A stretch of DNA of 64,000 nucleotides from Nonomuraea roseoviolacea subsp. carminata (GTDB taxonomy: Bacteria > Actinomycetota > Actinomycetes > Streptosporangiales > Streptosporangiaceae). Position numbers and translations under genes: made by a program. Below, in pieces: positions 24,754-33,111 of this stretch (position 1 is its first letter; the number at the start of each line of letters is the position of its first letter). Where the stretch lies: NCBI RefSeq assembly GCF_024172185.1, contig NZ_JAMZEC010000001.1, forward strand, positions 5,538,001-5,602,000, written 5' to 3'. Below the pieces are notes generated by a model. That model worked only from the letters and a program-made list of their open reading frames with translations. It had not been told where the DNA came from and ran no database searches.

Positions 24754-25338
24754 GTGAACAACGCACTCGTCGTCATCGACGTCCAGGAGTCCTTCCGGCA
24801 GTTGCCGGACTGGGAGTTCGTGTCGCAGCCGGACATCGTCGGACAGGTCAACCGCCTGGTCACCGCAGCCCGTGACCAGGGCGACCTGGTGGTGTGGGTG
24901 CTCGGCTCCCGGCCGGGGTCCGGCACCGTGTTCGATCCGGCGCAGGGGCACGTCCGCCTGATGGACGGGCTCGAGTCGCACCCGGGCGAGCCGCTCATCA
25001 CCAAGACCGCGCACAATGCCTTCACCACCACGAACCTGCACCAGATCCTCACCAGTCGGGGCATCCGGCAGTTGACCGTGTGCGGCATCCGTACCGAGCA
25101 GTGCTGCGAAACCACCACCCGGATCGCCTCCGACCTCGGCTTCGACGTCGTCTTCGCCACCGACGCCACAGCGACCACCCCCATCCCGCACCGCGACGCG
25201 CGGCAGGACCTGCCGTTCTCGCGGCTGGTGAGCGACCCGCGGACGCTGGGCGTCGCCGAGATCGTCGCGCGCACCGAGTACGCGCTCGCGGGCCGGTTCG
25301 CCGCCATCCGCACCGTCGACGAACTGGTCGGGGCATAG
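24754..25338 (+). CDS. Isochorismatase-family cysteine hydrolase
   Basis: A 194-residue hydrolase with the full catalytic set: Asp in VVIDVQESF, Lys in ITKTAHNAF and Cys in CGIRTEQCCETT. Family members hydrolyse isochorismate, nicotinamide or carbamoyl groups. The GTG start has almost no ribosome site, so it may be leaderless. The next gene, a GlxA-type regulator 11 bp downstream, is a frequent partner and probably controls it. Confidence 0.88.
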   Translation: MNNALVVIDVQESFRQLPDWEFVSQPDIVGQVNRLVTAARDQGDLVVWVLGSRPGSGTVFDPAQGHVRLMDGLESHPGEPLITKTAHNAFTTTNLHQILTSRGIRQLTVCGIRTEQCCETTTRIASDLGFDVVFATDATATTPIPHRDARQDLPFSRLVSDPRTLGVAEIVARTEYALAGRFAAIRTVDELVGA

Positions 25339-25349
25339 GCTCGGCGGCT

Positions 25350-26243
25350 ATGCCCCGGGTCGTCTTCCTGCTCATCCCACGAGTGCACCTGCTCGACGTG
25401 GCCGGGCCGGCCCAGGTCTTCTCCACGGCGGCCGACCTCGGCCACGAGCACGCCCTGTCGTACGTGGCCGAGGACACGCCCGTCGCCACCGTGCAAGGAG
25501 TGCCCCTGCACGCCGAGCGGGCATGGCCCGACCTGGAGCCGGACGATCTCGTCATCGTGCCGGGCTGGCGCGGCCCGACCCGCATGGCCGGCGCGGACAC
25601 CTTGCACCGGCTGCGCGAGCATCACGCGGCCGGCGGCACCGTGGCGGGCATCTGCGCGGGCGCCGACGCACTCGGCCGGGCCGGCCTGCTCGACGGCCGC
25701 CGCTGTACGACCCACCACGCGACCCAGGACGAGCTCGCCCGCCTCTATCCGAGGGCCGAGGTCGTGCGCGACGCGCTCTACGTCGAGGACGAGCGGGTGG
25801 TGACCTCGGCGGGTGTGGCCAGCGGCATCGACGTGGCGCTCCACCTGCTGAGCACCAGGCGCGGGCCGTACGCCGCCAGCCAGGTGGCCCGCGCCATGGT
25901 GGTGTACGGCCGCCGTCAGGGAGCCTCGCCACAGATCAGCGCGCTGCTCCGGCACCGCGGTCACAATGACGACACCGTGCATCGCCTTCAGGACCTGATC
26001 GACGCGCGTTTCACCCAACGGCTCACGCTCTCGACGCTGGCCGACGCCGTCGGGTGCAGCGAACGGACGGTCACCCGGCTCTTCCGGCATGCCACCGGCC
26101 TCACGCCTCTGGCCTACCAGACCGCTCTGCGGCTGGAACGGGCCGAACACCTCCTCGGGCAGGGCGCGACGACCGAGACGGCCGCCCGTGAGGCCGGCTT
26201 CGGCGACCCACGGATGCTGCGTCGCCTGCGCGCCCGCATGTAG
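25350..26243 (+). CDS. GlxA-family AraC-type regulator with DJ-1/PfpI domain
   Basis: A 297-residue protein. Residues ~1-165 form a DJ-1/PfpI-like domain with a nucleophile-elbow cysteine in GICAGADALG; residues ~205-297 form an AraC DNA-binding domain (LTLSTLADAVGCSERTVTRL then GLTPLAYQTALRLERAEHLL). Glutamine-amidotransferase-like regulators of this type commonly sit beside amidohydrolases. ATG 25350 is 11 bp after the isochorismatase stop, so the two are co-transcribed. Confidence 0.9.
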   Translation: MPRVVFLLIPRVHLLDVAGPAQVFSTAADLGHEHALSYVAEDTPVATVQGVPLHAERAWPDLEPDDLVIVPGWRGPTRMAGADTLHRLREHHAAGGTVAGICAGADALGRAGLLDGRRCTTHHATQDELARLYPRAEVVRDALYVEDERVVTSAGVASGIDVALHLLSTRRGPYAASQVARAMVVYGRRQGASPQISALLRHRGHNDDTVHRLQDLIDARFTQRLTLSTLADAVGCSERTVTRLFRHATGLTPLAYQTALRLERAEHLLGQGATTETAAREAGFGDPRMLRRLRARM

Positions 26244-26258
26244 GAGGCCTTTGAGAGC

Positions 26259-26732
26259 TCAGTCGTCGCGGTGCCCGGGATCGCCGGTGCCGCGTGCGGC
26301 CGCGATCACCCGCATCAGCGCCTTGTGCAGGTCCTGCAGCTCCTCCAGGCTCATGCCGAGCCGGGCCACGATCGCCGGCGGGATCTTCTCCGCCTCCGCC
26401 CGCAACGCCCGGCCGGCCGGGGTGAGGGTCACGCACAGCGCCCGCTCGTCCTTGCTGTCGCGTTCGCGGTTGATGTAGCCGAGGGCCTGGAGCCGTTTGA
26501 GCAGGGGCGACAGCGTGCCCGGGTCGAGCTGGAGCAGTTCGCCCAGCTCCTTGACCGACAGGGGTTCGTACTGCCAGAGGGCGAGCATCGCCAGGTACTG
26601 CGGGTGGGTCAGCCCGAAGGGCTGCAGCAGTGGGCGGTACAGGCCGATCACGCTCCGTGAGGCGATGCTGAGCGCGAAGCACACCTGCCGGTCCAGGGCC
26701 AGCAGGTCTGTGGGGTCTGTCACAGGCTCCAT
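26259..26732 (-). CDS. ohrR: OhrR-type MarR regulator, organic peroxide sensor
   Basis: A 157-residue MarR protein that aligns along its length with OhrR. The sensing cysteine is Cys18 (LDRQVCFALSIASR), and Tyr32 matches the conserved sulfenate-binding tyrosine; the other two tyrosines of Bacillus OhrR are Ser and His here. The DNA helix reads LDPGTLSPLLKRLQALGYI. OhrR leaves DNA when the cysteine is oxidised by organic hydroperoxides. No ohr gene is adjacent; the divergent gene encodes a 58-residue membrane protein. Confidence 0.82.
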   Translation of the reverse strand: MEPVTDPTDLLALDRQVCFALSIASRSVIGLYRPLLQPFGLTHPQYLAMLALWQYEPLSVKELGELLQLDPGTLSPLLKRLQALGYINRERDSKDERALCVTLTPAGRALRAEAEKIPPAIVARLGMSLEELQDLHKALMRVIAAARGTGDPGHRDD

Positions 26733-26762
26733 CTGTGGCGCCTCCGGGCACGCATGGTAACT

Positions 26763-26780
26763 TAGTTGGTGTACAAACTA
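26763..26780. promoter_or_regulatory. OhrR operator candidate
   Basis: TAGTTGGTGTACAAACTA, with 5-bp outer arms TAGTT/AACTA and a near-symmetric core. It lies in the divergent gap 30 bp from the ohrR start and 48 bp from the membrane-protein start. Confidence 0.6.
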
Positions 26781-26827
26781 TTATCGCCCCAACAGATACC
26801 GCGCAAACCGTGTGGAGGGACGCCGCC

Positions 26828-27004
26828 GTGTTCTATCGCAAGCCGCTGGAGGAGCGCATCGCCGAGCGCCAGGCCCAGATGCGGCCCCTGAAGGAGGGCA
26901 AGCACTTCGAGCACGGTCCGGCCAAGTTCATCTTCATCACGCTGATCGTCGTGGTCGTGCTCATGCACACCGTCGGGCTGGCCATCGCCATGCACTTCGC
27001 CTGA
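26828..27004 (+). CDS. Small single-pass membrane protein
   Basis: A 58-residue protein: a charged N-terminus (FYRKPLEERIAERQAQMRPL), then one helix (FIFITLIVVVVLMHTVGLAI) close to the C-terminus. GTG 26828 is chosen because GGAGGGA ends 7 nt upstream. I recognise no family. It faces ohrR across a likely operator and is followed by a strong terminator, so it looks like a monocistronic, peroxide-responsive gene (inference). Confidence 0.65.
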   Translation: MFYRKPLEERIAERQAQMRPLKEGKHFEHGPAKFIFITLIVVVVLMHTVGLAIAMHFA

Positions 27005-27049
27005 GGAAGGCGGCTCGCACGCGGCGACGCCGACCCGGCCCCGTGAAAG

Positions 27050-27090
27050 GAAAATGGCAAGGAGCGGAAATGATTCCCCTTGCCATTTTC
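27050..27090 (+). terminator. 13-bp-stem terminator after the small membrane protein
   Basis: GAAAATGGCAAGG (27050-27062) pairs exactly with CCTTGCCATTTTC (27078-27090) around a 15-nt loop. The AT-rich base of the stem is unusual for this genome. Confidence 0.75.
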
Positions 27091-27107
27091 ACTGTATAGC
27101 ACAACTG

Positions 27108-27126
27108 GGGGCTTGCGGCAAGACCC
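27108..27126 (+). promoter_or_regulatory. Rifamycin-associated element (RAE) upstream of rox
   Basis: The 19-mer GGGGCTTGCGGCAAGACCC, with CTTGC/GCAAG arms, matches the RAE reported upstream of rifamycin-inactivating genes in actinomycetes (consensus recalled, not searched; I see at most one difference). It lies 62 bp before the rox start and marks the gene as rifamycin-inducible. Confidence 0.8.
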
Positions 27127-27187
27127 GGGTCGTCCCGCAGAATGCACCAGCCGGAGCCAGGACCAGGCCCGGCGGAACGGGGGACTC

Positions 27188-28618
27188 GTGATCGACGTGA
27201 TCATCGCCGGCGGTGGGCCGACCGGTCTGATGCTGGCAAGTGAGCTGCGGCTGCACGGTGTGCGCACGCTCGTCCTGGAGAAGGAGGCGGCGCCGGCCCC
27301 CTACGTCCGCGCGCTCGGCCTGCACGTGCGCAGCATCGAGGTGATGGACCAGCGGGGCCTGCTGGAGCGGTTCCTCGCGAACGGCAGGCAGTTCCCGGTC
27401 GGCGGCTCCTTCGCCGGCATCGACAAGCCCATGCCCGAGGGGCTGGACACCGCGCATCCCTACGTCCTCGCCATTCCGCAGACCACCACCGACCGCCTGC
27501 TGGCCGAGCGCGCCGCCGAGCTGGGGGCGGAGATCCGGCGCGGCTGCGAGCTGGTCGGGCTGGCCCAGGACGAGCACGGGGTGACCGCCGAGCTGGCCGA
27601 CGGCACGTCCCTGCGCTCGCGATGGCTCGTGGGCTGCGACGGCGGCCGCAGCACCGTGCGCAAGCTGCTCGGCGTCGGCTTCCCCGGCGAGCCGACCCGG
27701 GTCGAGACGCTGCTGGGCGAGATGGAGGTGACCGCGCCGCCGGAGACGGTGGCCGCCGTGGTGGCCGAGATCCGCGCCACCCAGAAGCGGTTCGGCCTCG
27801 GGCCCATGGGGGACGGGGTGTACCGCGTCCTCGTGCCCGCGGCGGGGGTGGCCGGGGACCGCTCGGCCCCGCCGGCGTTCGAGGAGTTCAAGCAGCAGCT
27901 CCGGGCGATCGCCGGCACCGACTTCGGCGTGCACTCGCCGCGCTGGCTCTCCCGCTTCGGCGACGCCACCCGGCAGGCCGAGCGCTACCGGACCGGCCGG
28001 GTGCTGCTGGCCGGCGACGCGGCGCACATCCACCCGCCGGTCGGCGGGCAGGGGCTCAACCTGGGCATCCAGGACGCGTTCAACCTCGGCTGGAAGCTGG
28101 CGGCCGAGGTCGCCGGCTGGGCGCCGGACGGACTGCTGGACAGCTACCACTCCGAACGCCACCCGGTGGCCGCCGACGTGCTGGACAGCACCCGCGCGCA
28201 GATGGAGCTCCTGTCGCCCGAGCCGGGCGTCCAGGCGGTGCGCCGGCTGCTGGCGGAGCTGATGCGCTTCGACGACGTGAGCAGGTACCTGACCGAGAAG
28301 ATCATCGCGATCGGGGTCCGCTACGACTTCGGCGCGGGGCACGAACTGCTCGGCCGGCGGATGCGCGACCTCGATCTGAAGCGGGGCCGCCTCTACGAGC
28401 TGACGCACGCCGGCCGCGGGCTGCTGCTCGACCAGACCGGCCGGCTCTCGGCCGCGGGATGGGCGGACCGGGTCGACCACGTCGTCGACGGCAGCGAGGA
28501 GCTGGACGTGCCCGCCGCGCTGCTGCGGCCCGACGGCCACGTCGCGTGGGTCGGCGAGGACCAGCGAGACCTGCTCGACCACATGTCCCGGTGGTTCGGC
28601 GCCCCCGTCGCCTCCTGA
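27188..28618 (+). CDS. rox: Rifampicin monooxygenase
   Basis: A 476-residue class A flavoprotein monooxygenase, near-identical in layout to actinomycete Rox. It has GGGPTG FAD motif (residues 8-13), LVGCDGGRSTVRKLLG DG motif and GDAAHIHPPVGGQGLN GD motif (~276-290); VRALGLHVRSIEVMDQRGLL and LSRFGDATRQAERYR are characteristic of Rox. The enzyme hydroxylates the naphthyl ring of rifamycins using NADPH and oxygen, which linearises and inactivates the drug. GTG 27188 follows GGGGGA. The RAE upstream independently supports the assignment. The gene stands alone between terminators. Confidence 0.92.
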   Translation: MIDVIIAGGGPTGLMLASELRLHGVRTLVLEKEAAPAPYVRALGLHVRSIEVMDQRGLLERFLANGRQFPVGGSFAGIDKPMPEGLDTAHPYVLAIPQTTTDRLLAERAAELGAEIRRGCELVGLAQDEHGVTAELADGTSLRSRWLVGCDGGRSTVRKLLGVGFPGEPTRVETLLGEMEVTAPPETVAAVVAEIRATQKRFGLGPMGDGVYRVLVPAAGVAGDRSAPPAFEEFKQQLRAIAGTDFGVHSPRWLSRFGDATRQAERYRTGRVLLAGDAAHIHPPVGGQGLNLGIQDAFNLGWKLAAEVAGWAPDGLLDSYHSERHPVAADVLDSTRAQMELLSPEPGVQAVRRLLAELMRFDDVSRYLTEKIIAIGVRYDFGAGHELLGRRMRDLDLKRGRLYELTHAGRGLLLDQTGRLSAAGWADRVDHVVDGSEELDVPAALLRPDGHVAWVGEDQRDLLDHMSRWFGAPVAS

Positions 28619-28650
28619 CGCCACGAGGTTCGTGGACGTCCTGGTCCCCG

Positions 28651-28682
28651 CCGCGGGGCGACACAGCGGTGTCGCCCCGCGG
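28651..28682. terminator. 14-bp perfect hairpin between convergent genes
   Basis: CCGCGGGGCGACAC pairs exactly with GTGTCGCCCCGCGG around AGCG. It lies 33 bp after rox and 55 bp after the convergent secreted-protein gene, so it can serve both. Confidence 0.8.
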
Positions 28683-28736
28683 TGACCGACGGCGGCTCCC
28701 GTGCGCCTTCGGCCGACAATGTGGAAGCAGGCGCGG

Positions 28737-29327
28737 TCAGGACACCTTGACGCCAGCGATGATCTTGTCGAGGTCGCCGAGGTGCGGCCGGCCGGCCATC
28801 ACGGTGACGACGACTCCCTCGCGCTCCACCCAGCCGGTGTAGCGCCCGGCGCCGAGCGCGCCGTCGCCGAGCTTGGTCAGCACCTGGCGACCGCCGATCG
28901 TCCTCGTCTTCACGCCACTCGTGAAGGTCCCCAGGGTGACGGGGAGCTTCTTCAGGTCCGCGAGTTCGCGGGCTCCCGGCCAGCACACCACGCGCACCCA
29001 CAGGAACCGGCGCTTGAGGTCGATCTCGCTTCGGTCATCCGTCCACTGGTAGCCGTACTCGGTGACGCCGTGGTGCTTCTGAGCGACGACCTGGCCGTGG
29101 GTGAAGCCCTTGGGGATGTACCCGACGTGGACTCCCTTGAGGGCGGTGGCGCCCTTCGCGGGCTTGTCCTCCTTGGCGTCGTAGGAGCGCTTGATCTCGG
29201 CCTTGCTCGGGGCAGGGCACCCGGTCGCGGTCATGGCGGCCGCCGCGTGGGCCGACGGGGCGTGGAGTGTCGCCGCCGCCACGAGGGACACGGCGGCCAG
29301 CGTCAGAGTCTTGTTGATCGCTTTCAT
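28737..29327 (-). CDS. Secreted protein of unknown function
   Basis: A 196-residue protein with a Sec signal (MKAINKTLTLAAVSLVAAAT ending at AHA, ~residue 28). The mature part has YIPKGFTHGQVV, VTEYGYQWTDDRSEIDLKRR and FLWVRVVCWPGAR, suggesting a compact beta-rich domain. I do not recognise the family. It is probably monocistronic, convergent with rox. Confidence 0.7.
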   Translation of the reverse strand: MKAINKTLTLAAVSLVAAATLHAPSAHAAAAMTATGCPAPSKAEIKRSYDAKEDKPAKGATALKGVHVGYIPKGFTHGQVVAQKHHGVTEYGYQWTDDRSEIDLKRRFLWVRVVCWPGARELADLKKLPVTLGTFTSGVKTRTIGGRQVLTKLGDGALGAGRYTGWVEREGVVVTVMAGRPHLGDLDKIIAGVKVS

Positions 29328-29384
29328 GTAGGAGTTGGATGCACCAGGGGCGGCTGAGGTTCGCCGGGGAGAGCGAGTCGCGGG

Positions 29385-29939
29385 TCATCGGCCGAGGAAG
29401 GCCAGGAGCCGCCGGTGGGCGGGGGCGTCGCCGGCCACCGGGACCGCGGGGCCGAACATGCCGGGGCGGCGGAAGGCGTCGAAGTCCATGCCGCGCATGA
29501 CCGTGAGCAGCTCGCCGCACAGCTCGTCGTCGGCGAGGTGTTCCTGGCCGGTGGCGAGCGCCAGGTCGACGCCGTGCACGAGGACCTCGGTGAGGTGGAT
29601 GAGCGCGGCCATCGGCCCCGGCACCTCGCCGAACCCCAGCCGCACGGTGGTGGCCAGGGCGTCCGGGCGGTGCCAGGCGGCGCGGTCGAGGCCGGCCGCG
29701 ACGGCGTAGGCGGCCCGCGGGTCGGCGCCGAGCCAGTCGTCCTCGTGCGCGCCGCCGGCGTCGGTGCCGGTGAGCTCGGCGGCGAAGATCCGCATGCCGC
29801 CGACCAGATGGTTGAGCTCGGTACGCACGTCCCACCCGGGGCACGGGGAGGCGGCGGTGAGCCGGTCGTGGGCGATGCCCCCGACGACGGCGGCGGTCAT
29901 GTCGAGGGCGCGGTCGATCTGGTCGATCACGGTGGTCAT
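29385..29939 (-). CDS. TIGR03086-family (DinB-like) metal-binding protein
   Basis: A 184-residue four-helix protein of the TIGR03086/mycothiol-dependent maleylpyruvate isomerase fold. SPCPGWDVRTELNHLVGGMR supplies the first metal histidine and HLTEVLVHGVDLALATGQ two more. Family members may use mycothiol; the reaction here is unknown. Its neighbour upstream is an alpha/beta hydrolase in the same direction, about 60 bp away. Confidence 0.85.
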   Translation of the reverse strand: MTTVIDQIDRALDMTAAVVGGIAHDRLTAASPCPGWDVRTELNHLVGGMRIFAAELTGTDAGGAHEDDWLGADPRAAYAVAAGLDRAAWHRPDALATTVRLGFGEVPGPMAALIHLTEVLVHGVDLALATGQEHLADDELCGELLTVMRGMDFDAFRRPGMFGPAVPVAGDAPAHRRLLAFLGR

Positions 29940-29999
29940 GGCGGGGTCCTCCGATGGGTGCGGGTCAGGGTGCTGCTCAGAGAGCCGGGGACCGGCGGG

Positions 30000-31241
30000 T
30001 CAGGGTGCTGCTCGGAGAGCCGGGGCCCGGCGCGTCAGGGCGTCGTCGAGCCAGTCGTAGACGCGGGCGAAGGCCAGGCGCTGGGCACCGGACTGGCAGT
30101 GGGCGTCGGCGCCCTGGCCCGCGGTGAACCCCAGCAGCGTCCTGGGGCAGGTCAGGTGCTCGTACAGCTGCTCGGGCTGGCCCCGGAAGAAGCCGTCGTC
30201 GGCGCCCGCGCACACCAGCGTGGGGCAGGAGATCTTCTCGGCGACGCCGTCGCGCAGGTGGTAGTCGAGGTAGGCGGCGCCGAACGCGCGCGGGGTGGTG
30301 ACGTTCAGGGCGAACATGCCGTGCTCGACGGCCCAGCGCAGCATCGGGCTGCCGGCCATGGCCTCCGCCAGCATCGCGTCCAGCTCCGGGTCGTGGTCGG
30401 CGCGCAGCCGGCGCTCGGCCTCCGCGCGCGGCAGCGGGATGCCGGCGGTGGCGATGTCCCCGAGGTCGTAGACGCCGTCCAGGCAGACGAGCGCGGCGAC
30501 GCGGTCGTCGAAGGCGGCGGCGCGCGGCGCGAGCAGCCCGCCCATGCTCGCGCCGAGCAGGGCGACGCGGGACGGGTCCACCTCGGGACGCGTCACGGCG
30601 TGATCGATGACGGGGCCGACGACCTTCTCCCAGTCGGGACGGAACCCGAGGCCCTGGCGGTGCCGGGTGCCGGGCTGGCCGGGGCCGTCGAAGGCGAGGA
30701 CGGTGTGGCCGCGCTCGGCCGCCGCCGCGGCGCCGAAGAAGTGCATCTCCTCCACGGTGCCGTCGAAGCCGTTGAACATGACCACGGTCGGTCGGGCGGT
30801 TCCGGAGTCGTCGGCCCGGTACAGGTAGCCGGGCAGGACGGTGCCCTCGTACGGGATCTCGACGGGCTCGACGGCCGGGGTGAACAGCGCGGCGGCCTCG
30901 CGGAAGCAGGCGACCGAGGCGTCGTAGGCGTGCCGGATGCGCGGGTCGGCGGGGTCGCCGTGCAGGAAGAACTCGGCGGAGCGGTAGTAGTTCGACGCCC
31001 GCAGGAAGGCGTCGCGGGCGCTGACCCGGTGCCCGCCCTCCAGGGCCGCCCGGCCCTTGCCGGCCACGCTGTCGGCGGTGGCCAGCCACGCGTCGTGCCA
31101 GCTGTCGTAGTCGCCGGGGATGATCCGCTCGCACGTGGTGACGACCTCGCCGAAGTCGGCGCCGCCGTACGCGATGTGCCCGAAGCTGCGCAGGGTCTCG
31201 TACCAGAAGCTCGGGTTGCCGGGGAAGAGAAGAGGCTCCAT
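30000..31241 (-). CDS. FrsA/DUF1100-like alpha/beta hydrolase
   Basis: A 413-residue hydrolase. Residues ~1-150 are a helical lid domain (DSWHDAWLATAD then RASNYYRSAEFFL); the remainder is the hydrolase core with nucleophile elbow GASMGG, oxyanion region FNGFDGT and a late His (GADAHCQSG). The domain order resembles 2,6-dihydroxypseudooxynicotine hydrolase and FrsA-like C-C bond hydrolases. ATG 31241 follows AGGAG. Divergent from a TetR regulator that probably controls it. Confidence 0.82.
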   Translation of the reverse strand: MEPLLFPGNPSFWYETLRSFGHIAYGGADFGEVVTTCERIIPGDYDSWHDAWLATADSVAGKGRAALEGGHRVSARDAFLRASNYYRSAEFFLHGDPADPRIRHAYDASVACFREAAALFTPAVEPVEIPYEGTVLPGYLYRADDSGTARPTVVMFNGFDGTVEEMHFFGAAAAAERGHTVLAFDGPGQPGTRHRQGLGFRPDWEKVVGPVIDHAVTRPEVDPSRVALLGASMGGLLAPRAAAFDDRVAALVCLDGVYDLGDIATAGIPLPRAEAERRLRADHDPELDAMLAEAMAGSPMLRWAVEHGMFALNVTTPRAFGAAYLDYHLRDGVAEKISCPTLVCAGADDGFFRGQPEQLYEHLTCPRTLLGFTAGQGADAHCQSGAQRLAFARVYDWLDDALTRRAPALRAAP

Positions 31242-31266
31242 GTCCACTCCTAAAGCAGTCGGTGGC

Positions 31267-31320
31267 TGCGTTTAGGACTGTAGGACGGCGCGGTACGTAA
31301 ACGCAAGTCAGAGCTGCGTT
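31267..31320. promoter_or_regulatory. TetR operator candidates, three TGCGTT half-sites
   Basis: TGCGTTTA (31267-31274) and its exact complement TAAACGCA (31298-31305) are followed by a third half, TGCGTT (31315-31320), just before the TetR gene. The arrangement allows regulator dimers to cover both divergent promoters. Confidence 0.55.
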
Positions 31321-31332
31321 AAGGTGGGAGGC

Positions 31333-31917
31333 ATGGTGGAACAGCAGCGAGCCCGGCGACCCGGCGGGCGCAGCGCCCGCGTCCGCGCGGCGGTGCACCA
31401 GGCGGTCACCGACCTGGTCGCCGAACGCGGCTACGGCAGCTTCACCGTCGGCGACGTCGCCGCCCGCGCGGGCGTGGCCGACACGAGCGTCTACCGCCGC
31501 TGGGGCACTCTGGAGACGCTGCTCATGGACGTGGCGATCACGCGGCTCACCACGGCCTCTCCCGTCCCCGACACGGGGAGCCTGGAGCAGGACCTGCGGG
31601 TCTACGCCGCCGGCGTGGTCCGCGACGTCGCCGGCCCGGACGGGATGGCCGCGCTGCGGCTGGTCATCGCCCTGGCGACGGCGGGGGAGGACGGGGTCAA
31701 GGCGCGCGACGCGTTCCTGGCCGAGCGCGGACGCCAACTGCAGGGCATGCTCGACCGCGCCCGGGAGCGGGGCGAGCAGCCGCCGGAGGTCCTGGACATC
31801 CTCGACCACCTGCTGGCCCCGGTGTACGTGCGCGGCCTGTTCGGCGTGGGCCCGCTCACCCCTGCCTACGCCGACACGCTGGTCGACCGCCTGCTGGCCC
31901 TGCGCCGGGAGCCCTAG
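31333..31917 (+). CDS. TetR-family regulator
   Basis: A 194-residue regulator. Its HTH reads AVTDLVAERGYGSFTVGDVA then GVADTSVYRRWGTLETLLMD; the rest is the helical ligand domain. Start codons cluster (GTG 31324, ATG 31333, GTG 31336) around GGTGGGAGG; ATG 31333 is a compromise. Probable repressor of the divergent hydrolase. Its last eight codons form the first half of a 28-bp tandem duplication. Confidence 0.87.
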   Translation: MVEQQRARRPGGRSARVRAAVHQAVTDLVAERGYGSFTVGDVAARAGVADTSVYRRWGTLETLLMDVAITRLTTASPVPDTGSLEQDLRVYAAGVVRDVAGPDGMAALRLVIALATAGEDGVKARDAFLAERGRQLQGMLDRARERGEQPPEVLDILDHLLAPVYVRGLFGVGPLTPAYADTLVDRLLALRREP

Positions 31918-31951
31918 GCGTGCGGCCCTGCGCCGACAGCCCTAGGCGTGC
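31896..31951. repeat. 28-bp tandem duplication spanning two stop codons
   Basis: Units 31896-31923 and 31924-31951 match at 26 of 28 positions. Each contains CCCTAGGC; the palindromic CTAG gives the TetR stop in unit 1 and the convergent monooxygenase stop in unit 2. Confidence 0.8.
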
Positions 31952-33087
31952 CAGAGGGCGGCGAGCTGCCGGGCGGCCAGCCGGGACGGCACCGCCCGCA
32001 GCAGCGTGTCGCGCAGCCACGCGCTGATCCCGGTGCGGGACGTCATCCGCGACTGCCGGGCCGCCGCCAGCAGGATGCGGTTGGCGCGCGGGCGACGTTC
32101 GGCGTCGTAGCGCAGCAGCCGCTCGGCCGCCTCCGCCGGCCCGGCGCCGCTCAGGTGGCGGGTCAGCGCGGCCGCGTCCTCGAACGCCTGGCTGGAGCCC
32201 TGGCCGAGGTCGGGCGACATGGCGTGCGCGGCGTCGCCGAGCAGCGCGATCCGGCCGGCCGCGTACGAGGGGAGGGGCTCGGCCAGGCGGGCGATCGGGT
32301 CGACGTGGATGTCGGCGGGCGGCGTGGCCTCGATCAGCGCCGTGACGAGGGGATGCCAGTCGGCCATCAGGGCCAGCATCTGCCGGCGGGCCTCCTCCGC
32401 ACCGGGCGGCGTACCGCGCAGGAGGGAGTCGGTGAACCAGTACAGGCGGTCGTCGCCGATGGGGAACAGCCCGAACATCGCCCCGTTGCGCCGGTCGACG
32501 AGCTGGCTGAGGAGCAGGTCCGGCTCCAGGCCGGGAGGCCGGGGCAGCATGCCGCGCAGGTCCATCCGGCCGGTCCGCCGTAACCCGGGGTGGCCGGGGA
32601 AGAGCCGCGCGCGCAGCACGCTGCCGCTGCCGTCGGCCGCGATGACGGCGTCGGCTCGCGCGACGGGCTCGCCGGCGCTGATCACGGTCACGCCGGCGGG
32701 GTCGGGGTCCAGGCGCTCGACCGGGGTCGCGGTCCGCACGAGGGCGGCCGGCAGCGGGGCGCGCAGGATCCTGTGCAGCTCCGCGCGGTCGATCATGGCG
32801 GGCGTCCCCATCTCCCGCTTCACCTGCGCCATGTCGGTGATCAGCAGCGGCCGTCCATGCCGGTCGCGCAGCCCTCCGTGGGTCGCGTGCATGACCCGCC
32901 GGCGGACGTTCTCGCCCAGCTCCAGCGTGTCCAGCGCGCGGAGCCCGTTGGGCATGACCACGATCCCCGTGCCCTTCTCCCTGAGCTCGGCGCCTCGTTC
33001 GAAGAGCGTCACCTCGTGGCCCTGGCGATGCAGCCCCACCGCCGCCGCCACTCCTCCGAGCCCGGCTCCGACCACCGCGATCCTCAT
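31942..33087 (-). CDS. FAD-dependent aromatic-type monooxygenase
   Basis: A 381-residue class A flavoprotein like salicylate or 6-hydroxynicotinate hydroxylases. MRIAVVGAGLGGVAAAVGLH is the FAD motif, AVIAADGSGSVLRARL the DG motif, RIALLGDAAHAMSPDLGQGS the GD motif. Substrate unknown. ATG 33087 follows GGGAGG. Divergent from a TetR regulator across a perfect palindrome. Confidence 0.87.
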   Translation of the reverse strand: MRIAVVGAGLGGVAAAVGLHRQGHEVTLFERGAELREKGTGIVVMPNGLRALDTLELGENVRRRVMHATHGGLRDRHGRPLLITDMAQVKREMGTPAMIDRAELHRILRAPLPAALVRTATPVERLDPDPAGVTVISAGEPVARADAVIAADGSGSVLRARLFPGHPGLRRTGRMDLRGMLPRPPGLEPDLLLSQLVDRRNGAMFGLFPIGDDRLYWFTDSLLRGTPPGAEEARRQMLALMADWHPLVTALIEATPPADIHVDPIARLAEPLPSYAAGRIALLGDAAHAMSPDLGQGSSQAFEDAAALTRHLSGAGPAEAAERLLRYDAERRPRANRILLAAARQSRMTSRTGISAWLRDTLLRAVPSRLAARQLAALWHA

Positions 33088-33111
33088 GGGACCTCCCGCA
33101 TTCACTACGAT

